A stretch of DNA of 41,443 nt from Lachnospiraceae bacterium (GCA_017444015.1 JAFSXN010000124.1:1-41443); one strand, 5' to 3'; positions 25,906-35,427 are shown, counted from the first letter of the stretch. The notes: generated by a model from the sequence alone, not told the origin. Numbers and translations: made by a program.

Positions 25906-26025
25906 CGAGTAAGGGTGATGAAATCCCCCTTACTCGCCGCACGGCCCGATGATTGCTACGCAATCATGGGTTGCGCACCCGCGTCCGGCTTCAGACGGAA
26001 AACTTCCATACGCGGGCCTGCGCAT
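25906..26025. repeat. Family-2 multi-hairpin repeat, copy B
   Basis: It starts with GAGTAAGGG paired to CCCTTACTC. The middle arm is GCCCGATGATTGC-TAC-GCAATCATGGG. The closing arm is CCCGCGT/ACGCGGG with an inner TCCG/CGGA, and the element ends TGCGCAT. Compared with copy A, several base pairs change on both sides: GG/CC pairs in the first stem, ATAATTGC/GCAATTAT to ATGATTGC/GCAATCAT, and CCT/AGG to CCC/GGG. Confidence 0.8.
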
Positions 26026-26037
26026 GAAGCGCTAAAG

Positions 26038-26067
26038 AAAGGACCGATGCCGCCGCACCGATCCTTT
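26038..26067 (-). terminator. Terminator at the end of the ftsH-crh operon
   Basis: A 13-pair stem (with G-U pairs) and GGCG loop on the minus strand: AAAGGATCGGTGC and its partner ending in TCCTTT. It is followed by CTTTAG, a short U-tract. On the plus strand TTTTTACG follows the stem, so it may work both ways. Confidence 0.8.
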
Positions 26068-26089
26068 TTACGCTCCAAACTATCCTCTG

Positions 26090-26353
26090 TTATTTTACCT
26101 CGTTCCCGCTCAGATAATCCTCGATCGCGGCCACCGCGGCATCCTCATCCGTTCCCTCCGCGGAGACCGAAACGACATCTCCCTCAGAAAGAATCAGCGT
26201 CATCATTCCCATGATACTCTTCGCGTTGACACGCTTCTCGCCCATCTGAATATAGATCCTGCTGTCAAACTGGGTCGCAACCTGAACAAGCAGAGCGATC
26301 GGCCTGGCCTCTAACCCGTTCCTCAGCTTGATCTCGACATCCTGTTTTTTCAT
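26090..26353 (-). CDS. crh: Crh-like HPr paralogue with Glu15 and Ser46
   Basis: 87-residue HPr-fold protein. In true HPr the loop is GLHARP and His15 takes phosphate from PEP/enzyme I. Here it reads GLEARP, with glutamate at position 15. The regulatory site (AKSIMGM) keeps Ser46, the HPr kinase target. In Bacillus, Crh likewise lacks His15 (Gln) and acts only in CcpA-type control; its gene also follows whiA. Here the start overlaps the whiA stop by four bases, and HPr kinase is in the same operon. I infer a signalling HPr with no sugar-transport role. The name rests on analogy, since the substituting residue differs. Confidence 0.85.
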   Translation of the reverse strand: MKKQDVEIKLRNGLEARPIALLVQVATQFDSRIYIQMGEKRVNAKSIMGMMTLILSEGDVVSVSAEGTDEDAAVAAIEDYLSGNEVK

Positions 26354-27222
26354 AATTCATCCTCTACTAATTCTATGATTCTCCGCAATCTGTGATTGAA
26401 CCCTGATTTTCCGACCTTCGGCTCGCACATCTCGCCTAACTCCTTCAGGGAAAGATCCGGGAACTCCAGCCGCAACCTCGCAGCCTCCTTAACGCTCTCG
26501 GGAAGCTCTTCAAACTCCGGCAGCTTTTTCGCCAGCTCGATCGCTTTTCTCTGCCGGACCGCCGCTGATACCGTCTTTCCGATATTCGCAGCTTCAAAGT
26601 TGACCCGCCGGTTAACGTTGTTCTTCATATCCTTTAGGATCCGGACATTCTCAAACGCCATCAACGCCACGGGGGCCTGCATAACATTCAGCGAATCAAC
26701 GATGCTCTCTCCATCCTTGATATATACGACCTCGCTGTTTTTCCGCTTCGTGATCCTTGCCTCGATCGAAAAGCTCTGAAACAGCTTACAGAGAAGTTCC
26801 GCTTCCTCCGCCTCCTGGGCAACGATCTCAAAATGATAGGATTTCTGCGGATCGTTTACGCTTCCGGCCGCTAAAAAGGCTCCTCTGAGATACGCTCTCC
26901 GACAGCACCCTCTCTGAAGCAGCAGCTCGTTACTTAGCGCCGAAAAAATCCTCTCATTTTCAGCAGGGTCTGAGACCTCAAGCCGAAACGGCGTTTCGCA
27001 GGGAAACCCCTCTCTTTCAGCCGCATACCTTTGTATATTAAAGGTTTTTTGCAATAAAGTAAAGCACTTTATCGCAAACATTCTATTATCCGATTCAATG
27101 CGCAAGGGGAGCTTCAACTGTCCGGAAAACCGAAGCAGCGCCGACAGTTCCGAGAGCCTGCAATGTCTGGCCTCGTCGATATGCCGGTACAACTCCTCCT
27201 TGACCTTATGCGAATATGACAT
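26350..27222 (-). CDS. whiA: WhiA sporulation/cell-division regulator
   Basis: 290 residues. The N-terminal two-thirds are the LAGLIDADG-like fold, with RGCCRRAYLRGAFLAAGSVN-type sequence (residues about 103-123). The C-terminus is a helix-turn-helix (SLKELGEMCEPKVGKSGFNHRLRRI). WhiA is a conserved Gram-positive DNA-binding protein linked to chromosome segregation and division. It lies eight bases after rapZ; the YvcK/MgfK gene that often sits between them is absent. Confidence 0.97.
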   Translation of the reverse strand: MSYSHKVKEELYRHIDEARHCRLSELSALLRFSGQLKLPLRIESDNRMFAIKCFTLLQKTFNIQRYAAEREGFPCETPFRLEVSDPAENERIFSALSNELLLQRGCCRRAYLRGAFLAAGSVNDPQKSYHFEIVAQEAEEAELLCKLFQSFSIEARITKRKNSEVVYIKDGESIVDSLNVMQAPVALMAFENVRILKDMKNNVNRRVNFEAANIGKTVSAAVRQRKAIELAKKLPEFEELPESVKEAARLRLEFPDLSLKELGEMCEPKVGKSGFNHRLRRIIELVEDEL

Positions 27223-27230
27223 GGAATCTC

Positions 27231-28109
27231 CTACCTGTGCTTTGTACGGCTGTCCTTCTCGATATCCCTGTGCTCGATCTTAAACCCGTACTCCTTCTGC
27301 TCGGAAAGCCTTTCAAAAAGGGCGTTCGCAAGCGTCACGCTGCGGTGCTTCCCTCCGGTACAGCCAATGGCGATGACGAGCTGGTTCTTGCCCTCCGAAA
27401 TATAATTCGGCAGAAGAAAGCCGACCATATCCGTCAGCTTATCCAGAAAAACGTGGGCCTCCTCGAAGGACATCACATAGTCCACGACCTCTTTGTCATT
27501 GCCGCTCTTGCTTCGAAGCTCCTCCAGATAATAGGGATTCGGCAGGAACCGTACGTCAAAGACCAGATCCGCGTCCTGGGGGATCCCGTACTTGAAGCCG
27601 AAGGATACCACCGTTACAAAGAGATTCTTATAATTCTCATCATTGACAAAGATCTTCTCCAATTCTGCCCGAAGCTCTCTGGTCAGAAGCCCGCTGGTAT
27701 CAATGATGAAATCCGCCGTCTTTTTGATCGAAGAGAGCTTCTTTCGCTCCCGCTCGATCCCGACATCGACCCGGTCCGACCCGGCCAGGGGGTGGACCCT
27801 TCTGGTCTCCTTATAGCGCTTGATCAGGATATCGTCCTTGGCTTCAAGAAAAATAACGGTGTAATCTATCCCGGTTTCCTTCATTTTTTTCAGGACGCCG
27901 CCCAGCTCCGTAAAGGTCCTGGAGGTCCTGACATCGACTCCAATCGCCGCCTTTTCGATCTCTCCCGAGGGCGCGTTGATCAGCTCGGCAAAGGTCGGGA
28001 TCAGCGGTACCGGAAGGTTATCAACGCAGTAATAGCCGAAATCCTCAAGCATCTTTAACGCTGTGCTTTTTCCCGCCCCTGACATCCCCGTCACGATCAC
28101 GATCTTCAT
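27231..28109 (-). CDS. rapZ: RapZ family nucleotide-binding protein
   Basis: 292 residues. The Walker A motif GMSGAGKS spans 8-15, and the conserved VDNLP follows at about 34-38. The C-terminal half carries the family motifs FGFKYG, DVRFLPNPYY, and IGCTGGKHRSV. In E. coli RapZ controls glucosamine-6-phosphate synthase through small RNAs. In Firmicutes (YvcJ) it hydrolyses GTP/ATP, and its role is less clear. The start overlaps the murB stop by four bases. Confidence 0.97.
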   Translation of the reverse strand: MKIVIVTGMSGAGKSTALKMLEDFGYYCVDNLPVPLIPTFAELINAPSGEIEKAAIGVDVRTSRTFTELGGVLKKMKETGIDYTVIFLEAKDDILIKRYKETRRVHPLAGSDRVDVGIERERKKLSSIKKTADFIIDTSGLLTRELRAELEKIFVNDENYKNLFVTVVSFGFKYGIPQDADLVFDVRFLPNPYYLEELRSKSGNDKEVVDYVMSFEEAHVFLDKLTDMVGFLLPNYISEGKNQLVIAIGCTGGKHRSVTLANALFERLSEQKEYGFKIEHRDIEKDSRTKHR

Positions 28110-29047
28110 TCGTTAAAATCCCCTAACATCACAATTTCCGGCGTAAGCTGTACGCCCTGCTTTTCAAGAACGATCCGCGAAACGTCCCGAATCACGGTCA
28201 TGATCTCAGCAGCGGTGGCATGTCCTCTGTTGATCACAAAGCCGCAGTGTTTTTCGGAAACCTGCGCGTCTCCGACCCGGTAGCCCCGAAGTCCCGAATC
28301 CTCGATCAGCTTTCCCGCAAAATACCCCTCCGGCCGCTTAAAGGTACTGCCTGCGCTGGGATATTCCAGAGGCTGCTTTTCGACCCGCTTCTGCCTCAGC
28401 TCTTCGATCAGAGCCCGGATCTCCTCCCGGTTTCCCGGAAAAAGTCTGAGCCTTGTTTCAAGGACAATATAGGGACCATGCTTTACGAGACTGTCCCGGT
28501 AGGAGAACTCCATCTCCTTACAGGATCTCTTCTCGATTGCAAGGCGCTCTGTATCAAGCAGGGTCACCGACTCCACAACCTGCTTCATCTCTCCTCCGTA
28601 GGCGCCTGCGTTCATCACGATCGCTCCGCCCACGCTCCCGGGGATCCCCGAAGCAAACTCAAGGCCCTTAAGACCTGCTTCCATCGCGGTCTTTGAAACA
28701 GAGCCGAGTAACGCTCCGCTCTCCGCTAAGATCACAGAGCCCTCTGCCGAATCCGAAAGCACCTCGATCCTCTGAAAATACTTTGAAAGAGAGAGGATCA
28801 CACCCCGGTATCCCGCGTCGCTGACTAACAGATTGCTCCCGTTTCCGAGAACAAAAAAAGGCGTGCGCTGCTTAGAAAGAAAAGATACCAGATCTTTCAG
28901 CTGCTCCGCCGAGCTCACCTCGATATAAAAGTCCGCGTTTCCGCCGACCCGAAACGTTGTATGAAGCCGCATGGGCTCATTCAAAAGAAGCGCCCCCGGA
29001 TCCGCGATCCGGGAAAGCGATTCTTCGATAAATCCTTTGTTCTCCAT
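28106..29047 (-). CDS. murB: UDP-N-acetylenolpyruvoylglucosamine reductase MurB
   Basis: 313 residues. The FAD-binding segment reads LGNGSNLLVSDAGYRGVI, and GSVGGAIVMNAGAYGGEM follows. The catalytic serine lies in the YPSAGSTFKRP loop. The final catalytic glutamate is in the C-terminal region (VQLTPEIVMLG). It reduces enolpyruvyl-UDP-GlcNAc to UDP-MurNAc with NADPH. It starts ten bases after the glucokinase-like gene and overlaps rapZ. Confidence 0.97.
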   Translation of the reverse strand: MENKGFIEESLSRIADPGALLLNEPMRLHTTFRVGGNADFYIEVSSAEQLKDLVSFLSKQRTPFFVLGNGSNLLVSDAGYRGVILSLSKYFQRIEVLSDSAEGSVILAESGALLGSVSKTAMEAGLKGLEFASGIPGSVGGAIVMNAGAYGGEMKQVVESVTLLDTERLAIEKRSCKEMEFSYRDSLVKHGPYIVLETRLRLFPGNREEIRALIEELRQKRVEKQPLEYPSAGSTFKRPEGYFAGKLIEDSGLRGYRVGDAQVSEKHCGFVINRGHATAAEIMTVIRDVSRIVLEKQGVQLTPEIVMLGDFNE

Positions 29048-29056
29048 AAAACTCCG

Positions 29057-30142
29057 TTATTCAGCGTTATCCAACACCAGCCGCACCGCACCGTAGATCC
29101 CCGCGTCATTTCCCAGGGTCGCCAGCTTAAACTCCGCGTTCTGATTGGCATGAAAGGCATATTTTCTGTACTGCTTCTCAATACCGGGAAGCAGGATCTC
29201 TCCCGCCTTGGAAACACCGCCCCCGATCAGAAAGACCTCCGGGTCGACGACCGCCGCGATCATAGCAAAGCCCTTGCCAAGATACCCCTCATATTCCTCC
29301 GCGATCTTAAGCGCCAGCTTATCTCCGTTCTTGACCTCGTCATAGATCGCCTTCGCCGTCAGCTCTTTCCCGCGCAGAGCACTCTCCTCATCGGTTTCCT
29401 GAAGCACCCTTCTTCCGATCCGGACCAGTCCCGTCGCCGAAGCGTACTGTTCAAAGCAGCCCTTATTTCCGCAGCCGCAGACCTCGGTTTCATCATCGTT
29501 AAAATGCATATGCCCGATCTCGGCGCCTGCGCCCCTTGAACCGTAGAGCGCCTGGCCGTCGATGATGATCCCGCCGCCAAGGCCCGTCCCGAGAGTCGCA
29601 AGGACCAGATTCCGATACCCCTTTCCGCCGCCGCAGGCCATTTCCCCGAGTACAGCCACCGTCGCGTCATTTCCGGCTACGGTCCGAAAGCCCGTCAGCC
29701 TGGAAAACTCTTCCGACAGATTGAATTCGCCCCATCCAAGGTTTGCCGCCCGGTGGACCTTTCCGTCCTTCTCCACCGGTCCCGGAACGGCGATACCCAC
29801 TGCCAGGACCTCTTCTCTGGAGAGCTTTTTCTCTGTCAGCTTATCTCTGAGAGCCTGCGCGATATCCGGAAGGATATTCTTTCCGTTTTCCGCTGTTCTT
29901 GTAGGGATCTCCCATTTTTCCAGAAGCGCCCCTTCCTCATCGAACAACCCGATCTTTACGGTCGTTCCTCCTACATCGATTCCGAAACAGTATTTATTCG
30001 TATCTGCCCAGTTACCCTGGGCAGATACGGCAGCCGGGGCAGCTTGCACATTGGAAGTGCCCCGGCTGCTTCGCCCCGATACTTCATCGGTACGCCGCTC
30101 GCAAGTCTGCGAGCGGCTAACTGTACTGTAATATTCACTCAT
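29057..30142 (-). CDS. glk: ROK family glucokinase with repeat-derived N-terminal extension
   Basis: 361 residues. The ATP/phosphate motif DVGGTTVKIGLF starts at residue 56. The catalytic aspartate is in AGNDA (D159). The zinc site is H211 with C222-x-C224-x4-C229 (CGCGNKGC). This is a standard ROK glucokinase apart from the first 48 residues. MSEY is followed by a 43-45-residue segment (positions 30000-30131) translated from a family-1 repeat, then NKYCFGID. AGGAGG in the end of hprK and the ATGAGTGA overlap fix the start at 30142. Usual family members start six or seven residues before the GID motif. The insertion keeps the frame, so the enzyme is probably made. Confidence 0.95.
   Translation of the reverse strand: MSEYYSTVSRSQTCERRTDEVSGRSSRGTSNVQAAPAAVSAQGNWADTNKYCFGIDVGGTTVKIGLFDEEGALLEKWEIPTRTAENGKNILPDIAQALRDKLTEKKLSREEVLAVGIAVPGPVEKDGKVHRAANLGWGEFNLSEEFSRLTGFRTVAGNDATVAVLGEMACGGGKGYRNLVLATLGTGLGGGIIIDGQALYGSRGAGAEIGHMHFNDDETEVCGCGNKGCFEQYASATGLVRIGRRVLQETDEESALRGKELTAKAIYDEVKNGDKLALKIAEEYEGYLGKGFAMIAAVVDPEVFLIGGGVSKAGEILLPGIEKQYRKYAFHANQNAEFKLATLGNDAGIYGAVRLVLDNAE
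30000..30131 (-). repeat. Family-1 three-hairpin repeat, copy 2, inside the glucokinase gene
   Basis: This aligns gap-free over about 119 bases with 18792-18923 (11 differences). Its stems are GTATCTGCCCAG with CTGGGCAGATAC, GCAGCCGGGGCA with TGCCCCGGCTGC, and CTCGCA with TGCGAG. It lies entirely within the first 48 codons of the ROK gene, in frame and without a stop codon. Confidence 0.88.
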
Positions 30143-31094
30143 TTTCCGCTGCCTCCTCGATATGCTTCTTCATAGACTCCTGTACACGCTTGTACAGCTC
30201 CTGCGCCGCGTTGTAGCCCATCTTCTTCTGACGGTAGTTGACCGCCGCCGACTCGCAGATGATCGCAAGGTTTCTGCCGGGACGGATCGGAATATTGTGG
30301 CAGACCACCTTGTTTCCGAGATACTCGGTATATTCCTCCTCGAGCCCGATCCGGTCGTAATCCTTGTCCTTGTCCCACTCCTCTAAACGGATCACCAGGT
30401 CGATATTTTGCGTATCCTTGACACAGGACACACCAAACAGCGTCTTAACATCGACGATCCCGATCCCTCGAAGCTCGATCATATGCTTCGTGATATCGGG
30501 GGCGGATCCGATCAGCGTATCGTTGCTGACCTTTCGGATCTCAACCACATCGTCCGTCACCAGACGGTGCCCTCTCTTGATCAGCTCCAGCGCCGCCTCC
30601 GATTTTCCGATCCCGCTCTCGCCCGTGATCAGAACGCCCTCGCCGTAGACATCCACCGGGACCCCATGGACCGAGATACAGGGGGCCAGCTTGACGTTCA
30701 GCCACTTGATGACCTCAGCCATTAACGCCGAGGTTTCCATATCCGACATCAGCACCGGCACGCCCTTGTGATTCGCGACTTCCAGAAACAGGTCGCTTGG
30801 CATCAGGCTCCTTGCGAAAAGAAAGCAGGGCGTCCGCTCCGTGATCACCTTGTCGAATCTTCCCTTTCTTTCCTCCTCGTCCTCGATGGAATGGATATAG
30901 GAATACTCGACATAACCGATGATCTGGACACGCGTATCATCGTAATTCTCCAGATATCCGGCTAACTGGATCGCCGGCCGGTTGATATCCGGCAGCGTGA
31001 TCTTGACCTTATTGACGTCGATCTCCGGCGTGATATTCCTGAGCTTGAACTTCTCGATCAGAGCACTGACCGGTACTGTGGTTTCCATACTCAT
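30135..31094 (-). CDS. hprK: HPr kinase/phosphorylase
   Basis: 319 residues, a typical length. The Walker A loop is GESGIGKS (158-165), preceded by H143 in SVHGVPVDVYG. The signature ELRGIGIVDVKTLFG is present. It phosphorylates and dephosphorylates Ser46 of HPr and Crh in response to ATP, fructose-1,6-bisphosphate and phosphate. GAGGAG lies about ten bases before ATG 31094. It overlaps the glucokinase start by eight bases and shares an operon with the Crh-like protein. Confidence 0.97.
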   Translation of the reverse strand: MSMETTVPVSALIEKFKLRNITPEIDVNKVKITLPDINRPAIQLAGYLENYDDTRVQIIGYVEYSYIHSIEDEEERKGRFDKVITERTPCFLFARSLMPSDLFLEVANHKGVPVLMSDMETSALMAEVIKWLNVKLAPCISVHGVPVDVYGEGVLITGESGIGKSEAALELIKRGHRLVTDDVVEIRKVSNDTLIGSAPDITKHMIELRGIGIVDVKTLFGVSCVKDTQNIDLVIRLEEWDKDKDYDRIGLEEEYTEYLGNKVVCHNIPIRPGRNLAIICESAAVNYRQKKMGYNAAQELYKRVQESMKKHIEEAAENE

Positions 31095-31202
31095 ATGCTT
31101 TCTTCTCCTCGTATATATGATTTACCGATAACATGCTTCCACGGTTTATTCTACCCCTTACGTCCCCGCAACTCGCCCATATGATCGGACTCTGCGAAGC
31201 CC

Positions 31203-33146
31203 TTACCCTGCATCATCCTTATGCTCAGGAGCTCTCTCATGAAAGAAACGGTAAACCGCCTCCGCCGATGCCTGATTCATGGAAGGGACCTCGAGCAAGG
31301 CATTGATCTCCGCGGTCTTGATATCCTCGATCGAATCGAAGTGATGCATCAGTGCCTTCCGCCTGGTCTTTCCGATCCCGGGGATGTCATCCAAGATAGA
31401 ATGTACCTGACCCTTGCTACGAAGGCTTCTGTGAAACTCGATGGCGAAGCGGTGGGCCTCGTCCTGAATCCTCGTGATCAGTTTAAAGCTCTCGGAATTC
31501 CGATCGATCGGGATTTCTACATTATTATAATACAGACCTCTGGTCCGGTGATTGTCGTCCTTCACCATACCGCAGATCGGGATGTCGAGCTTTAGTTCAC
31601 TAAGCACCTCCCCCGCGATATTGACCTGCCCTCTTCCGCCGTCCATCAAAATCAGATCCGGAAATCTGGTAAAGCTGCTGTAGCTTTTCTTTTCCTCGCT
31701 TCCCCCGTCCTGATCCTCTGCCGGTCCCATAGCAAGCTCGGATAGTCCATGCTGAAAACGCCTCGTTAAAACCTCCCGCATCGACGCGTAGTCGTTAGGT
31801 CCTTCCACCGTCTTTATCTTAAATTTCCGGTAATCATTCCGCTTGGGCTTTCCGTTTTCGTAAACTACCATGGAGCCCACCGAGTCGTAGCCGCTGATAT
31901 TCGAGATATCGTAGGCCTCCATCCGCTCGATCCCCTCTAAGGACAAAAGCTCCGAAAGCTCGCTTACCGCCCCCGAGGTCCGCTCCTCTTCCCGCTTGAC
32001 CTTCTCGATATCCTGTCTGAGAACGATCGCGGCGTTTTTTTCCGCCAGCTCGATCAGCTTCTCCTTCTTCCCCTTTTTCGGAACGATGAGGCTCATTCGG
32101 TTGCCCCGTTTCTCCGACAGCCACTCTTCTAAAAGCTCCCGGTCCTCGATCTCTGCCGGGATTAGAAGCTCCTTCGGGATATAGGGAGTCCCCGCATAGA
32201 ATTGCAGGACAAAATCCCGTATGATCTCCGCGTCCGCCGCATCGACGGTATTCTTCATATAGTGATGCTCTCTGCCGATGATCTTGCCAGCCCGGATATA
32301 AAAGACCTGGATGATGACCGATTCGTTATCCCTGGCCATAGCGATAACATCCTGATCGTTGGCGCTGCTGTCCGTGATTCTCTGCTTCTGAGCTACCTGC
32401 TTTACGTTCTCCAAAAGGTCCCGGTACTCCTTCGCCTTCTCATAGTCCAACTCCTCAGAGGCGGCAAGCATCTTTTCATTTAATTCCTTCAGAAGAGGCT
32501 TATAATTTCCGTTCAGGAAATCAATGGCTCCCTGCATTTCCGCCCGGTATTCCTCTTTGGATACAAGCCCGACACAGGGTCCTTTGCAGCGGTGCATATG
32601 ATAATACAGACAGGTCCCGTTCGGCTGCCCGGGGGCTTCCTTTTTTTCTTCGTCCCTTCCCTCTAAGCTGATTCTTTTATTGCAGTTTCGGATCAGATAG
32701 AGCTTTCGTAGCAGCTCGATCGTCTCATTTACCGCGTAGGCCGACGTAAAGGGCCCGTAGTACTTCGCGTTGTCCTTTTTGACCTGCCTCGTAGAAAAGA
32801 TCCGGGGGAAATCCTCGCCCGTCGTCACCTTGATATAAGGGTAGGTCTTGTCGTCCTTGAGCATCGTATTGTATCTCGGCTGATGCTCCTTGATCAGATT
32901 GTTTTCAAGAACTAACGCCTCTAATTCCGAACCCGTAACTACATACTCAAACCATGCGATATGGCTGACCATATGCAGGATCTTTACGGACTTATTCGTA
33001 CTCTCCCGAAAATACGAGCGTACCCGGTTTCGAAGGATGATCGCCTTTCCGACGTAGATGATCTCATCCCGGTCGTTATGCATGATATAGACACCGGGCT
33101 TATTGGGGAGCTTCTTCAGCTCCTCCTCTATATCAAACCCCTGCAT
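31203..33146 (-). CDS. uvrC: Excinuclease ABC subunit C
   Basis: 647 residues with all UvrC parts in order. A GIY-YIG nuclease comes first ([19 protein letters not shown]). A Cys-rich motif (Y-M-H-R-C-K-G-P-C) and a UVR helix pair follow near residue 200. The RNase H-like second nuclease ([13 protein letters not shown]) comes next, then a C-terminal helix-hairpin-helix ([14 protein letters not shown]). It makes both incisions in nucleotide excision repair. Its start overlaps the end of ftsH by 14 bp; the next gene, hprK, lies after a gap of 108 bp. Confidence 0.97.
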   Translation of the reverse strand: MQGFDIEEELKKLPNKPGVYIMHNDRDEIIYVGKAIILRNRVRSYFRESTNKSVKILHMVSHIAWFEYVVTGSELEALVLENNLIKEHQPRYNTMLKDDKTYPYIKVTTGEDFPRIFSTRQVKKDNAKYYGPFTSAYAVNETIELLRKLYLIRNCNKRISLEGRDEEKKEAPGQPNGTCLYYHMHRCKGPCVGLVSKEEYRAEMQGAIDFLNGNYKPLLKELNEKMLAASEELDYEKAKEYRDLLENVKQVAQKQRITDSSANDQDVIAMARDNESVIIQVFYIRAGKIIGREHHYMKNTVDAADAEIIRDFVLQFYAGTPYIPKELLIPAEIEDRELLEEWLSEKRGNRMSLIVPKKGKKEKLIELAEKNAAIVLRQDIEKVKREEERTSGAVSELSELLSLEGIERMEAYDISNISGYDSVGSMVVYENGKPKRNDYRKFKIKTVEGPNDYASMREVLTRRFQHGLSELAMGPAEDQDGGSEEKKSYSSFTRFPDLILMDGGRGQVNIAGEVLSELKLDIPICGMVKDDNHRTRGLYYNNVEIPIDRNSESFKLITRIQDEAHRFAIEFHRSLRSKGQVHSILDDIPGIGKTRRKALMHHFDSIEDIKTAEINALLEVPSMNQASAEAVYRFFHERAPEHKDDAG

Positions 33147-35217
33147 CTTCGTCCGCAGGCTTTTCCGTTGTGTCGGTCATGGTAAAATTCAGTCCCGATA
33201 TGATCTGCGGCCCGTCCTGCTTTGAAGCCTGCTCTGTTTCCTGCTCCGGGCTTTCCTGTGTGGCCGGCTCTGCTGCTTCTGTATTTGATATCTCTTCCTG
33301 CTTCGGTTCTGTCATCTTCTCTGTTTCATGGGCTTCTTCCTGCTTTGATTCCCCGTCCTCGCCCTTAAATTTATGGAAGATTTTCATAAATTCCTTTCCG
33401 GTAATGCTTTCCTTTTCAAGAAGATACTGCGCCAGCTCCTCCATCAGCTCCCGGTTTTCAGACAGCATCTGCTTTGCCCTTTCATAGGACTCCGCGATGA
33501 TCTTCATAACCTCTTCATCAACTCTGGCCGCCGTTTCGTCCGAGCAGTTTAAGATCTTCCTGCCGCTCAGATACTGATCCTCTACAGTCTCAAGCTGGAT
33601 CAGCCCGAATTTATCCGACATACCGTACTGCGTCACCATTGCCCGGGCAAGATTCGTCGCCTGCTCGATATCGTTTGAAGCGCCCGTCGTGATGGAATCA
33701 AAGAAGAGCTCCTCCGCGGCTCTGCCCGCAAGAGCGGTTATGATCCTCTCCTCCAACTCTACCTTCGAGCGCAGATGCTTCTCCTCATCCGGTACATACC
33801 AGGCATAGCCCAACGCTCCCATAGTCCTCGGAACGATTGTGATCTTCTGGATCGGGTCCGTATTTTTCTGAAGGGCGCTGGCCAGAGCGTGTCCCGTCTC
33901 ATGATAGGAAACGATCTTTCGCTCCTCCTTGCTCATAACGTGGTCCTTCTTCTCCTTGCCCATCATAACGACCTCGATGGCCTCAAGAAGATCCTTCTGA
34001 TTGACCGCGGACCGTCTCTGCTTGACCGCGTTGATCGCCGCCTCGTTTACCATATTCGCGAGATCCGAGCCGACCGCGCCCGCCGTCGCAAGCCCGATCT
34101 CCTCCAGATCTACCGTATCATCCAGATGAACGTCCTTGGAATGTACCTTCAGGGTATCGATCCTGCCCTTCAGATCCGGCTTGTCAACGATGATCCGCCG
34201 GTCAAACCGTCCGGGCCTGAGAAGCGCCTTATCTAAGATCTCCGGGCGGTTAGTCGCAGCGAGTATAAAGATACCCTTTGAGGTATCAAAGCCGTCCATC
34301 TCCGAAAGCAGCTGATTCAGGGTCTGCTCTCTCTCGTCGTTCCCACCGTAGCGCGAATCCCTGCTCTTACCAATAGCATCGACCTCGTCAATGAAAATAA
34401 TGCAGGGAGCGTTCTTGCTCGCGTCCTTAAAAAGATCCCTGACCCGGGAAGCGCCGACACCGACATACATTTCCACAAAGTCAGAGCCTGCAAGGGAAAA
34501 GAACGGAACGTGCGCTTCGCCCGCTACCGCCCTGGCAAGCAGGGTCTTACCTGTCCCCGGAGGGCCTACCAAAAGCGCGCCCTTGGGGAGCTTTGCCCCG
34601 ATCTGTATATATTTCCCGGGATTATGCAGGAAATCCACGACCTCCTGCAGAGACTCCTTCGCCTCCTCCTGTCCGGCGACGTCCTTAAAGGTCACGCCCG
34701 TCTCCTTCTGGACATAAACCTTGGCATTCGACCTTCCGACGCCCATGATGCCGCCGCCCTTGCTCATCCGGTTCATAAAGAAGCTCAGTATGATCCAGAC
34801 CAGAGCGATGGGCAGGACATAGGAAACGATCATATAGATGATCGTATCCGAGGATTTGGTCTCCTCCTGCTCAAATTTCACTCCCGCCTCCAGGAGCCTG
34901 TTCGCCAGCGTCAGATCCTCGACCCGAACCGTATAGTAGGTCTGCTGGACATAGGGATTGTTCTGATTCTTCGGCGTGATCGTAATAATATCGCTTGAGA
35001 TCTTTACGCTCTCTACTTCGCCCGCCATAACCATCTCGATAAACTCGTTATAGCTGATCTTCTGGTTGGAAGCGCTGTTTACGATACCCCTCAGGTATGA
35101 TAAAAGCAACAGGGTGATAAGGGCAGCGATCAGAAGGATCATAATCGTCTGACCGTTTCTGCCTCCCTTAGGCCCGCCGCCGTCCTTATTGTTATTTGAA
35201 TTATTATCTCCCATCAT
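33133..35217 (-). CDS. ftsH: ATP-dependent zinc metalloprotease FtsH
   Basis: 694 residues. Helices at about 24-44 and 125-148 enclose an extracellular domain. The AAA module has Walker A GPPGTGKT (218-225), Walker B IIFIDEVD (273-280) and arginine fingers in RPGRFDRR. The zinc site is HETGH (439-443), with the third ligand in SNDIEQAT. The Glu/Gln/Thr-rich tail of about 80 residues after the protease domain is not part of the usual core. Two adjacent ATGs (35217 and 35214) are possible; GGAG spacing favours the second. First gene of the operon running to the Crh-like protein. Confidence 0.97.
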   Translation of the reverse strand: MMGDNNSNNNKDGGGPKGGRNGQTIMILLIAALITLLLLSYLRGIVNSASNQKISYNEFIEMVMAGEVESVKISSDIITITPKNQNNPYVQQTYYTVRVEDLTLANRLLEAGVKFEQEETKSSDTIIYMIVSYVLPIALVWIILSFFMNRMSKGGGIMGVGRSNAKVYVQKETGVTFKDVAGQEEAKESLQEVVDFLHNPGKYIQIGAKLPKGALLVGPPGTGKTLLARAVAGEAHVPFFSLAGSDFVEMYVGVGASRVRDLFKDASKNAPCIIFIDEVDAIGKSRDSRYGGNDEREQTLNQLLSEMDGFDTSKGIFILAATNRPEILDKALLRPGRFDRRIIVDKPDLKGRIDTLKVHSKDVHLDDTVDLEEIGLATAGAVGSDLANMVNEAAINAVKQRRSAVNQKDLLEAIEVVMMGKEKKDHVMSKEERKIVSYHETGHALASALQKNTDPIQKITIVPRTMGALGYAWYVPDEEKHLRSKVELEERIITALAGRAAEELFFDSITTGASNDIEQATNLARAMVTQYGMSDKFGLIQLETVEDQYLSGRKILNCSDETAARVDEEVMKIIAESYERAKQMLSENRELMEELAQYLLEKESITGKEFMKIFHKFKGEDGESKQEEAHETEKMTEPKQEEISNTEAAEPATQESPEQETEQASKQDGPQIISGLNFTMTDTTEKPADEDAGV

Positions 35218-35334
35218 TTTTCTCCATCAGGAACTTTTCGTTCCCTTCTTTTCCACCGGAGCTTTAATATTATAGAAAACGCGTTTATTCGCTTCCTGAT
35301 GCGCCGGTTTACGTCGTTTGCACTCGTATCACTT

Positions 35335-35363
35335 ATTATAAGGATTGCTTTCTTCAAAATCAA
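35335..35363 (-). promoter_or_regulatory. Predicted promoter of the ftsH operon
   Basis: TTGATT (35363-35358), a 17-base spacer and TATAAT (35340-35335) on the minus strand. Initiation near 35328 leaves about 110 nt of leader. A second TATAAT lies at 35274-35269 without a good -35. Confidence 0.65.
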
Positions 35364-35398
35364 TAATCTCTTTGTTAAGGAAAAGTGAAGTATTCTCT

Positions 35399-35427
35399 TT
35401 GACAGCGATTTTAGGGTCATGTATACT
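35399..35427 (+). promoter_or_regulatory. Predicted promoter of the MBOAT gene
   Basis: TTGACA (35399-35404), a 17-base spacer and TATACT (35422-35427). It is divergent from the ftsH promoter. It lies over the upstream in-frame ATG at 35419, which is one reason to prefer the start at 35512. Confidence 0.75.

Noticed and set aside
27216-28058. 280-codon plus-strand frame
   Set aside because: Antisense to rapZ; the Walker A and other RapZ motifs are clear on the minus strand.
29057-29999. Glucokinase start downstream of the repeat
   Set aside because: No start codon with a ribosome site lies between the repeat and the DVGGTT motif, while the 30142 start has a strong site and the usual overlap with hprK.
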